A stretch of 13,198 bases of DNA, from positions 1 through 13,198 of the forward strand of contig JBQTHP010000205.1 in assembly GCA_052389755.1 (NCBI GenBank), given 5' to 3'. The DNA is from JBQTHP01 sp052389755. GTDB lineage: Bacteria; Pseudomonadota; Gammaproteobacteria; Steroidobacterales; Steroidobacteraceae. The translations under genes were made by a program, and so were the position numbers. This document shows positions 1-6,464 of the stretch, in pieces (position 1 is the first letter of the stretch; each line of letters begins with the position of its first letter). The notes beneath the pieces were generated by a model. It saw only the letters and a program-made list of their open reading frames with translations, ran no database searches and was not told the origin of the DNA.

Positions 1-2
1 AG

Positions 3-785
3 CTGAAGAAGCTCGAGGACTACCTCGGCGTGCAGCTCATCGAGCGGCAGCCGAAGCGCATCTGCCTGACCGAAGCGGGCGGAGAGATCGTGGCGCGCGC
101 CCGGCGCATCCTCGAGGCGAGCGACGAAGTCGTGCAGCTCGCGCGCAGCCATCGCGATCCGCTCGCCGGAAAGCTGCGCGTCGCGCTGCTGCCTACGATC
201 GGTCCGTACCTGCTGCCGCAGCTCGCGCCGCAGGCACGCAGGCGTCTGCCGCGGCTCGAGCTCATGCTGTACGAGTATCAGACCGCGGCGATGCTGCAGA
301 AGCTGCAAGCCGGCGAGATCGATCTCGGGATCCTCGCTTTGCCGGTACCGCTCGACGGGCTCGACGCCCGGGACCTCTACGAAGAGCCGTTCGTGGTCGC
401 GCTGCCCGAGAACCACAGGCTCGCGAAGCGAACGAGCGTGCGGGTCGAGGATCTCCGCGAGGAGACGCTGCTCCTGCTCGAGGATGGCCACTGTCTGCGC
501 GACCAGGCGCTCGAAGTGTGCAGCCGCGTGGGCGTGCACGAGAAACAGGACTTTCGCGGGACGAGCCTCGAGACGCTGCGGCAGATGGTCGCTACCGGCG
601 GCGGCATCACGCTCCTGCCGGAGCTTGCGAGCCGCGGCGCCTATGGCGCCGCGCGCGGGGTCGTCGTGCGGCCGTTCGCGAGGCCTGCGCCGGTACGGCG
701 CGTCGGGGCCGTGTGGCGCAAGTCGACAGCGCGGCGAGGCGCGATCGACGCACTGTGCAAGCTCATTGCCGAGCGGGCGAAGTGA
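3..785 (+). CDS. oxyR: OxyR-type LysR-family hydrogen peroxide-sensing regulator (5' end missing)
   Basis: LysR-type transcriptional regulator cut by the left edge. The reading frame is open from base 3, and about 35 N-terminal residues (most of the HTH) are missing compared with E. coli OxyR. The visible part begins with the end of the HTH/linker helix (KLEDYLGV, then LTEAG), followed by the periplasmic-binding-protein-like effector domain. The diagnostic stretch is LLEDGHCLRDQALEVC near 471-525: its two Cys sit nine residues apart, matching the peroxide-sensing pair Cys199/Cys208 of E. coli OxyR. It is followed by the conserved TSLETLRQMV and GGGITLLP segments. By family knowledge it would activate catalase, peroxidase and similar genes when the disulfide forms. 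No peroxide-defence target is visible here; upstream neighbours lie outside the window. It converges on the transpeptidase gene with only 15 bases between stop codons. Confidence 0.93.
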   Translation: MKKLEDYLGVQLIERQPKRICLTEAGGEIVARARRILEASDEVVQLARSHRDPLAGKLRVALLPTIGPYLLPQLAPQARRRLPRLELMLYEYQTAAMLQKLQAGEIDLGILALPVPLDGLDARDLYEEPFVVALPENHRLAKRTSVRVEDLREETLLLLEDGHCLRDQALEVCSRVGVHEKQDFRGTSLETLRQMVATGGGITLLPELASRGAYGAARGVVVRPFARPAPVRRVGAVWRKSTARRGAIDALCKLIAERAK

Positions 786-800
786 TCGCGATGAACGCGC

Positions 801-1295
801 CTATGGATAGATCTCGACGGGAGTGCCGACCGCGATGCTGCGGTACAGCTCCTTCATTTCCTCGTTGGTCACCGCGATGCAGCCGTTCGTCCAGTCCCGC
901 TCGAGATGTCGCCGGCCCATCCAGCCGAATTCCGGCGCGAGGCCGTGGATCTCGATGCTGCCGCCGGGCTCACAACCCGCATTGCGCGCAAGCATCGTGT
1001 CCGCGGGGCTCGGGTACGAGAGGTGGAGCGCGAGAAAGTAGCGGCTCTCGGGCACGCGGCGAGTAACGTAGTACTCCCCTTCCGGCGTGCGATTATCACC
1101 GCGACAGCGCTTCGTGCCCAGCGGCGACTGACCGAGCGCCACGCGGTACGTCTTCACGACGCGACCGTCCTTGACCGCGATGAGCTTTCGCTCGGACTTG
1201 AAAACGACCACGCGATCCACCGTCGACGGCAGATACGCATGGCCGCTGCCCGACAGCAGCAGCACGCCGATGACGAAAAAAGCGAGCCTCCTCAC
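801..1295 (-). CDS. Exported L,D-transpeptidase-fold (YkuD) protein
   Basis: YkuD-domain protein. Such enzymes use a Cys nucleophile to form L,D cross-links in peptidoglycan or attach proteins to it. From the GTG at 1295 the product is 164 residues: a compact signal peptide (RRLAFFVIGVLLLSGSGHA, cleavage near residue 20), then the catalytic domain. The signature pieces are IHG (His117) and NGC (Cys139) in the segment WTNGCIAVTNEEM, and the TPEGEYYV stretch typical of the family. The start is uncertain: an ATG at 1361 and a GTG at 1364 lie in frame and would add 22-23 residues before the signal peptide. I prefer 1295 because it gives a normal-length leader and leaves the 1310-1330 hairpin outside the coding region, but no clear Shine-Dalgarno supports any of the three. 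Periplasmic. It may equally act as an endopeptidase or amidase-like YkuD member; the substrate cannot be told. It is transcribed away from the CHAT fusion gene. Confidence 0.88.
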   Translation of the reverse strand: MRRLAFFVIGVLLLSGSGHAYLPSTVDRVVVFKSERKLIAVKDGRVVKTYRVALGQSPLGTKRCRGDNRTPEGEYYVTRRVPESRYFLALHLSYPSPADTMLARNAGCEPGGSIEIHGLAPEFGWMGRRHLERDWTNGCIAVTNEEMKELYRSIAVGTPVEIYP

Positions 1296-1309
1296 GGGTG
1301 AAGAGGCTA

Positions 1310-1330
1310 GCCGTCGCAGAATGCGACGGC
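1310..1330. repeat. Perfect 9-bp hairpin in the divergent region
   Basis: GCCGTCGCA at 1310-1318 pairs exactly with TGCGACGGC at 1322-1330 around a GAA loop. It lies between the divergent transpeptidase and CHAT-fusion genes, 15 bases upstream of the preferred transpeptidase GTG. It has no T-run, so it is not a standard intrinsic terminator. It could be an operator or an mRNA leader stem, or coding sequence if the transpeptidase starts at 1361. Confidence 0.5.
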
Positions 1331-1368
1331 CTGTTCCGGAAGACCCAGATGCGACGCGCATCACGCTG

Positions 1369-1396
1369 CTGCCGCACTCGTGGACACTGGCATAAT
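1369..1396 (+). promoter_or_regulatory. Possible promoter for the CHAT fusion gene
   Basis: CATAAT at 1391-1396 is a good -10-like box, preceded by TGG. The best -35 candidate, CTGCCG at 1369-1374 (16-bp spacing), is weak, with three of six consensus bases. The GTG at 1403 begins only seven bases after the -10, so a transcript from here would have almost no leader. This fits the lack of a Shine-Dalgarno. Tentative. Confidence 0.25.
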
Positions 1397-1402
1397 CCGG
1401 CG

Positions 1403-4400
1403 GTGCCCGTCACGAGCCGACCGCACGCCGAGCACGATCACGTCACGCCGTACGACCGGCTCGCGTGGAGCGACCTCGAAGTGGAGGAGCTCCTCGCAAG
1501 CGGCGAGCGTCGCGACGAGCTCGTTGCCTATTTCGGAGCCGACGAATACCGCGAGCTCGCGCGTCTGACGCGCGCCGCCCGCCGCGCGCCGCTCGATCGC
1601 GGTCTGCGCGTGTTCGTCATCCCCGGTGTCATGGGCTCCCAACTGGGTCTGCGCCGCCGCGGAGTGCTGCCGAACGACGTCCTGTGGATCGATCCGATCG
1701 ACATCACGATCGGGCGCCTCACCGCGCTGCGCCTGCCATCGAAAGCGCGCATCGTGCCGCTCGGCGCGGTGCTCTTCACCTATCTGAAGCTCAGGCTGCA
1801 CCTGCGCTCGGCCGGGTTCGACGCCGTTCTGTATCCGTACGACTGGCGTCTCGACATCGGGGATCTCGGCCGGCAACTGGCAGCGCGCCTCCGCGAGGAG
1901 GCTGCCCCGCGCATCGCGATTGTTGCGCACAGCATGGGCGGGCTGGTCGGCCGGGCAGCGCTCGCCACTCGCGGTGCGCCCGACGTCGAGCGCTTCGTCA
2001 TGCTCGGCACGCCGAATTTCGGTTCGTTCGCACCGGTGCAGGCACTACGCGGCACGTACGCCGTCGTGCGCAAGATCGCGCGGCTCGATCTGCGGCACAG
2101 CGCGGAGGATCTCGCGCAATACGTGTTCAGCACCTTTCCAAGCCTGTATCAGCTGCTGCCCGCGCGCGGCCGGCTGCCCGGACCGGATCTGTTCGACCCG
2201 CAAGCCTGGCCGACGAAGGGGCCCTCGCCGCGCCCGGAGCTGCTCGCGGCCGCGCGCAATCTCGAGCAGGGACTCGCGGCGGCGGACGAACGTTTTCACG
2301 TCGTCGTCGGCGTGGATCAGGAGACGGTAACGAGCATCGCCCGCGAACGCGACGACTTCGTCTATACCATCACGCGGTTCGGGGACGGCACCGTGCCCGC
2401 TGCGTGCGCGGTGTTGCCCGGCGCGAGCCACTACTACGCGCCTGTCGCGCACAGCGAGCTCACGCGTAACGCGAGCATCGCGGCAGCGGTCGCCGACCTG
2501 CTGCGCGAGGGCAGCACGCGGTGGCTCGCGACGCGGGCGACGCCCACTCGCAGCGGAAGCGCACGCATCTCCGACGCGGAGCTGCGCCGAAGACAGGCCG
2601 GGAAGATCGACTGGACCGGCCTCGAACCCGAGAAGCGGCGTGCTTTCCTCGCAACGCTGAACGAGCCGCCCAAACTGCGGCTGCGGCCGGACGTGGAAGC
2701 CCCCGCGAGGCGGGCGGCGACGCGTGCGCGAGCCGCGCGCGAAGCCGCCAGACTCGAGTTCCGCATCGTCGAGGGAGACATCGCCGAGGCGCGCGCGGAC
2801 GCGCTCGTCGCGGGCGTATTTCAGAACGTGCGGCCCGCCGGCGCGCTCGCGGCGATCGACCGGCATCTCGACGGCGTCATCGAAGAGTTCGCGGCGCGTC
2901 GCATGCTGCCTCGGGAAGTCGGGGGCCTGCTGCCCGTCCCGGTGCACGGGCGACTGGCGCATGCGGATCACGTGCTGCTCGTCGGGATCGGACGCTTCGA
3001 CCAGCTTTCGGAGCGCACGATCGAGCTCGCCGCCGAGAACGTCGCCCGGTTCTGCGCTCGCACGCACATCGGACGCATCGCTACGGTACTTTGGGGATCC
3101 GGCGCGGGTCTGCCTGCGCCGAGCTCGCTGACCGCCCAGATGCGCGGCTACCTCCGCGGCGTCGGCGAAGCCGATCGCGACGGAACCATTCGCAGCATTA
3201 CGTTCTGCGTGCGCAGGCCTGCCAGCATCGGCCGGCTCTCGAAGGCGGCGCGGGCGCTTCTCGCCGGCGTGCGGCTGCCCGAGCGGCGCGTGACTCTGCA
3301 CGTCGAAGACGCGCGCGCGCGTCGCGGAGGCGCTGCTCCGGCGGCCCCGCCGTCGCCCGTGCCGAGCACGGCCTACCTGCTCGTCAACGAGGAGCGTGCA
3401 ACCGGCGATGGCGTCGGCATGCGCGCCGCGTTGCTCACCGCGGGGCGGCACGCGGCGGTGATCACCGAAGTACAGCCGTTCGCACTGGCCGCGCTCGCCG
3501 AGCATCTCCGCAAGCTCGACGCGCAGGATGTGACGTTCGCCCGACTCGCGGCGTTCGGTGGACGACTGGCCGATCTCACGCTGCATCCGACGATCCATGA
3601 AGCGCTCGAGTCGAGCAGGCGGGATGCGCTCGTCGTGGTGCACGATGCGCCGACGAGTCGCGTGCCGTGGGAGACGCTCTGCTTCGACGGCCGGTTTCCG
3701 GCCACCGAAGGCGGCGTGAGTCGCCGTTACGCAGCCGAGCAGCTCGTCGCGGCGAAATTCAGCGAGGGGCGCCGCGAGCGGCGCGAGCTCTCGGTTCTGC
3801 TCGTTGCGGATCCGACGAACGATCTGCCCGGCGCGCGGCTCGAGCGCGACCGCATCCTTGCGCTGCTTGGTGAGCAGCGGGACACCCGCGTCGTCGTGGT
3901 CGAGGGCCGGGCGGCCACTCGCGCACGACTGCGTGCCGAGTTCGTTTCAGGCGCGTACGACCTGCTGCACTACGCGGGCCACGCCTTCTTCGATGCGGCC
4001 GACCCGGCGGCGAGCGGTATACGCTGCAGCGATCGGGTGTTGAGCGGCGCGGACCTGCACGCGCTCGAGCAGCTGCCCGCACTGGTAGTGTTCAACGCCT
4101 GCGAGTCGGGACGCATTCGGCGCGCACGCACGACCCCTCACCCGCCTTCGGCACCCTCTCCCCGCAGAGCGGGGAGAGGGAAGGGTGAGGGGCGACGGCG
4201 CGAAAGCGCCGGGCTCGCGGAGGTGTTCCTGCGCGGCGGGGTCGCCAACTATGTCGGCACCTGGTGGCCGGTCGCGGACGCATCGGCACTCGCCTTCGCG
4301 GAATCGCTGTACGCAGGCCTGCTGCGCGGCGCCAGCATCGGCGATGCCGTCGTCGCCGGACGTGTTGCGGTGCGCGCGCTTCGGTCGATCGACTGGGCGG

Positions 4401-4456
4401 ACTACATGCATTACGGTGACCCGGACTTCCGTCTCAAAAAGCGAGCTCCGCAGTAG
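1403..4456 (+). CDS. LCAT-like alpha/beta hydrolase - M17-N-like domain - CHAT protease fusion
   Basis: A three-part protein of about 1017 residues. (1) Residues ~70-400 form an alpha/beta hydrolase resembling lecithin:cholesterol acyltransferase (LCAT) and related lipases: FVIPGVMGSQ at 71-80, YPYDWR at 144-149, nucleophile Ser177 in AHSMGG, Asp328 in GDGTVP, His350 in AHSEL. (2) Residues ~453-620 resemble the N-terminal macro-like domain of M17 leucyl aminopeptidases (ADALVAGVFQN, then HADHVLLVGIGRFD), without the catalytic peptidase domain. (3) Residues ~653-1017 are a CHAT caspase-like protease, with His860 in HYAGHAFF and Cys900 in FNACESG, then VANYVGTWWPV. A palindrome encodes an insert at about 911-930. 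No signal peptide, so cytoplasmic. GTG 1403 was chosen because the open frame upstream of it (from 1298) crosses the hairpin and divergent promoter region and looks non-coding. The domains are clear; function (effector, or protease-regulated lipase) is inference. It heads a + strand run with the next two genes. Confidence 0.88.
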   Translation: MPVTSRPHAEHDHVTPYDRLAWSDLEVEELLASGERRDELVAYFGADEYRELARLTRAARRAPLDRGLRVFVIPGVMGSQLGLRRRGVLPNDVLWIDPIDITIGRLTALRLPSKARIVPLGAVLFTYLKLRLHLRSAGFDAVLYPYDWRLDIGDLGRQLAARLREEAAPRIAIVAHSMGGLVGRAALATRGAPDVERFVMLGTPNFGSFAPVQALRGTYAVVRKIARLDLRHSAEDLAQYVFSTFPSLYQLLPARGRLPGPDLFDPQAWPTKGPSPRPELLAAARNLEQGLAAADERFHVVVGVDQETVTSIARERDDFVYTITRFGDGTVPAACAVLPGASHYYAPVAHSELTRNASIAAAVADLLREGSTRWLATRATPTRSGSARISDAELRRRQAGKIDWTGLEPEKRRAFLATLNEPPKLRLRPDVEAPARRAATRARAAREAARLEFRIVEGDIAEARADALVAGVFQNVRPAGALAAIDRHLDGVIEEFAARRMLPREVGGLLPVPVHGRLAHADHVLLVGIGRFDQLSERTIELAAENVARFCARTHIGRIATVLWGSGAGLPAPSSLTAQMRGYLRGVGEADRDGTIRSITFCVRRPASIGRLSKAARALLAGVRLPERRVTLHVEDARARRGGAAPAAPPSPVPSTAYLLVNEERATGDGVGMRAALLTAGRHAAVITEVQPFALAALAEHLRKLDAQDVTFARLAAFGGRLADLTLHPTIHEALESSRRDALVVVHDAPTSRVPWETLCFDGRFPATEGGVSRRYAAEQLVAAKFSEGRRERRELSVLLVADPTNDLPGARLERDRILALLGEQRDTRVVVVEGRAATRARLRAEFVSGAYDLLHYAGHAFFDAADPAASGIRCSDRVLSGADLHALEQLPALVVFNACESGRIRRARTTPHPPSAPSPRRAGRGKGEGRRRESAGLAEVFLRGGVANYVGTWWPVADASALAFAESLYAGLLRGASIGDAVVAGRVAVRALRSIDWADYMHYGDPDFRLKKRAPQ
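4134..4192. repeat. Nested palindromic element inside the CHAT coding region
   Basis: Outer arms CCCCTCACCC (4134-4143) and GGGTGAGGGG (4183-4192) are exact complements. Inner arms CCCTCTCCCCGC (4154-4165) and GCGGGGAGAGGG (4169-4180) are exact complements around a 3-base AGA loop. This resembles the dispersed GC-rich palindromes seen between genes in many proteobacterial genomes. Here it is read through in frame, giving a Pro/Arg/Gly-rich insert (HPPSAPSPRRAGRGKGEGRR) in the loop after the CHAT Cys. No second copy occurs in this window. Confidence 0.8.
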
Positions 4457-4466
4457 AGTCGCGTGT

Positions 4467-4491
4467 CAACGGAGGTAAGTTTCGTCCGTTG
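4467..4491. repeat. Short inverted repeat upstream of the barrel gene
   Basis: CAACGGA (4467-4473) and TCCGTTG (4485-4491) are exact complements separated by 11 bases. They lie in the 63-base gap between the CHAT fusion stop and the beta-barrel start. This could be an operator or a weak mRNA stem; with such a short arm chance is possible. Confidence 0.3.
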
Positions 4492-4519
4492 AGGCATTGT
4501 TTCCGAGGGAGCTTCCGGC

Positions 4520-5389
4520 ATGAGACCGACTTTGAGTTCGCTCGCGCTCATCGCCGCATTTGCCGGTCCGGCAGCAGGGCATGCCGACACGGAGCTCGAT
4601 CTTGCGATCGCCTTGTTTGCGGATGCCGAGGGCGGCACCAGCCTCGATGTCGACGCGAGCCTCGCGCCGACCGGCTGGTTGACGCTGAGCGCCGGCGCAG
4701 GCACGAGCGACGCATCGAGCGGTGGAGCGGAGCTCGGCGGCACTGCGATGCGCGGGTCGATCGACTTGCACTCGCAGCGCTTCGGCGTGCAGACGTATCT
4801 GCGAAGCTGGTCCGATGACGACGAGTTCGACTCGCAGACGCTCGGCGCGCGTGCCTACTTCAGGAGCGGCGGCTTCACGGCTGCCTTCATCGGCGAAGGC
4901 CAGGATCTGGACGTCGGTTTCACGGTTCTCGTGCTCGGGCGTCCGGTCGAGCGCAGCGCGAGCTTCGAGAGCACCGGCGTCGGCGCGGGCGTCTCCTACT
5001 ACGGTCGCACCTGGGGCGGTTACCTCGAGGGCGTCGCCTATGACTACGACGAGCAGTTCGATGCGGCGATTGCGGCCTCGCGATCGCCCGGCATCGCGCG
5101 GTTCCCGCGCGTGCAGGCTCTCGTGGGCTCGGTCCTCACGCTCACTCAGGGCGCGCTCGACCACGAGCTCACCGCGGGAGTCGAACGGATGTTTTCGCGC
5201 TCCTCGCTGCGCCTCGACTGGGTCACCGTGGAAGACGCGATCGACGGATTGAGGGCGGACAGCGTGAGCGGCGCGTGGCGCTACTCGTTCACACGCGCAA
5301 TCGATCTGGAGCTCACGCTCGGCGTGAGCGACAGCGAAACACTCGATTCGCTCGCCTTCGGCGGCGTGACTTTCATGCTGCATCGCTGA
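4520..5389 (+). CDS. Predicted exported outer-membrane beta-barrel protein
   Basis: 289 residues with a classical signal peptide (RPTLSSLALIAAFAGPAAGHA, cleavage near residue 22). The mature part is dominated by alternating polar/hydrophobic strands separated by Gly/Asp/Ser-rich turns (for example WLTLSAGAGTSD, YLEGVAYDYD, DLELTLGVSDS), ending GGVTFMLHR. This pattern is typical of small outer-membrane barrels, but I recognise no named family, and the C-terminus lacks the usual final aromatic residue. The ATG at 4520 is preceded by GAGGGAG at 4505-4511 with 8-base spacing, a plausible ribosome binding site. It lies 63 bases after the CHAT fusion gene, and its stop overlaps the start of the next gene by one base (TGATG), implying translational coupling with that hydrolase. 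A soluble periplasmic beta-rich protein is the alternative. Confidence 0.75.
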   Translation: MRPTLSSLALIAAFAGPAAGHADTELDLAIALFADAEGGTSLDVDASLAPTGWLTLSAGAGTSDASSGGAELGGTAMRGSIDLHSQRFGVQTYLRSWSDDDEFDSQTLGARAYFRSGGFTAAFIGEGQDLDVGFTVLVLGRPVERSASFESTGVGAGVSYYGRTWGGYLEGVAYDYDEQFDAAIAASRSPGIARFPRVQALVGSVLTLTQGALDHELTAGVERMFSRSSLRLDWVTVEDAIDGLRADSVSGAWRYSFTRAIDLELTLGVSDSETLDSLAFGGVTFMLHR

Positions 5390-6378
5390 TGCGCGTCGCG
5401 CCTTCCGCTCGACTGATCCTTGGCCTCACGCTCGCCATCGGAAGCACGGTGCATGCCGACGCGGCGGAGCGCGACCGGCGCTCCGGCGCGAGGCTGCGCG
5501 CCACGGCGGTGATCGAATCGCTCGCGCTCGCCGCACCGACGATGAGCGGCGTGGCGACGGTGCGAATCACGTACCCGACTGCTCGCGAACGCTATCCCAT
5601 CGTGGTGCTCTCGCAGGGTGCACGATCCGCGCCCGCGATGTACGCGCGTCTCGCGGAATACTGGGCGGCGCGCGGACACGTCGTGATACAGCCGGTACCG
5701 CCGGAGCTGAGCCCGATCGGCACGGACGTGCGCACAGGGGCCGCACGACATCTTCCAGGCACCGTCGAGGCCCGCATCGCCGACATCCGCTTCATCCTGA
5801 GCGCGCTCGATCAGATCGAATCGCGTGCGCGCGTGCTGCGCGGGCGGCTCGACCGCGAGCGTATCGCCGTCGCTGGCCATTCGACCGGCGCGCTCGCGAC
5901 ATTGCTCGTGGCAGGACCGAGGCTCACGTACGTGGCCGACGGCTCGGCGCCGCCGCCCGGCGAGGCAAGCATCGATGCGGTCGTGCTCGTGGGCGATCCG
6001 AGTCGCACGGGAATCGTGCCGGACGATGCGTGGCGCGCGCTCGCGAAACCTTCGCTGCTCGCGACCGGCACGAACGACGAGGGCGAGGCGCCCGCGAGCG
6101 GTCAGCGCCCGGCGGTGATGTTCAACGTCGCCGGGCCCGCGACGCCCGCGCCGCGTTACGAGCTCTTCGTGCGCGGGCTCGACGTGTGCCTCGGTGGACT
6201 TTTCTGCCGCGCGCAGCCGGGCACGACGCCCGATCTTGCGGCGCTGTCCGCCATAGCCGAAGCCACCGCGGCGTTTTTCGACGCCTATCTTCGAAACGAC
6301 GCTGCGGCAGCGGAATGGCTGCACCGCGACAGTCCGGCGGATTTCGCGAACGGCCGGGCGAAGCTGACCAGGCACTAG
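5389..6378 (+). CDS. Exported alpha/beta hydrolase (dienelactone-hydrolase/PAF-acetylhydrolase-like), probably missing its catalytic His
   Basis: 329 residues from the ATG at 5389, which overlaps the previous stop as TGATG; an in-frame GTG at 5275 lies inside the barrel gene and is not used. A signal peptide (ARLILGLTLAIGSTVHA) is followed by an alpha/beta hydrolase domain: YPIVVLSQGA strand and oxyanion loop, the cap-proximal ARIADIRFILSAL helix, and nucleophile Ser165 in AGHSTGA. A probable acid lies in the LVGDPSRTG region. In related proteins, as I recall them, the C-terminal triad segment reads roughly DH(Y/F)FGG followed by Cys-Arg. Here it is DVCLGGLFCR, with Val266 where the His is expected, so the enzyme may be inactive or use another His. 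It ends in FFDAYLRNDAAAAEWL, typical of the family's last helix. Likely periplasmic; substrate unknown. It forms a unit with the barrel gene. Confidence 0.82.
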   Translation: MRVAPSARLILGLTLAIGSTVHADAAERDRRSGARLRATAVIESLALAAPTMSGVATVRITYPTARERYPIVVLSQGARSAPAMYARLAEYWAARGHVVIQPVPPELSPIGTDVRTGAARHLPGTVEARIADIRFILSALDQIESRARVLRGRLDRERIAVAGHSTGALATLLVAGPRLTYVADGSAPPPGEASIDAVVLVGDPSRTGIVPDDAWRALAKPSLLATGTNDEGEAPASGQRPAVMFNVAGPATPAPRYELFVRGLDVCLGGLFCRAQPGTTPDLAALSAIAEATAAFFDAYLRNDAAAAEWLHRDSPADFANGRAKLTRH

Positions 6379-6464
6379 CGCGCGCCCCCTGAGACGCCAA
6401 GGAGCACGCTGGCGTTTGTGCGACCGGCAGCGTTCTATTTCGCCTCTCAGGTGGTGCGCGCTAG
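6375..6464. terminator. Long imperfect inverted repeat at a convergent junction (possible bidirectional terminator)
   Basis: Bases 6375-6394 and 6445-6464 are inverted repeats matching at 18 of 20 positions; both outer ends read CTAG. The arms contain the stop codons of the two convergent genes (TAG at 6376-6378 on +, and at 6461-6463 on -). The 50-base spacer includes an inner hairpin, ACGCCA (6394-6399) with TGGCGT (6410-6415). There is no strong T-run on either side, so termination is inferred from position and symmetry only. Confidence 0.5.

Noticed and set aside
1298..1402. Upstream GTG start at 1298 for the CHAT fusion
   Set aside because: The added 35 residues are Arg/Cys-rich, cross the hairpin and the -10-like box, and would overlap the transpeptidase leader; GTG 1403 is more plausible.
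2045..3643. A 532-codon open frame on the - strand
   Set aside because: Antisense to the CHAT fusion gene, Arg/Ala-rich, no motifs; a shadow of the GC-rich coding strand.
4134..4192. Intrinsic terminator
   Set aside because: The stem is strong, but it sits inside an intact coding region with no T-run, and the conserved CHAT C-terminus continues after it.
6375..6464. A complete MITE or insertion sequence
   Set aside because: There is terminal symmetry, but no target-site duplication or transposase is visible and no second copy occurs here; kept as an inverted repeat and possible terminator.
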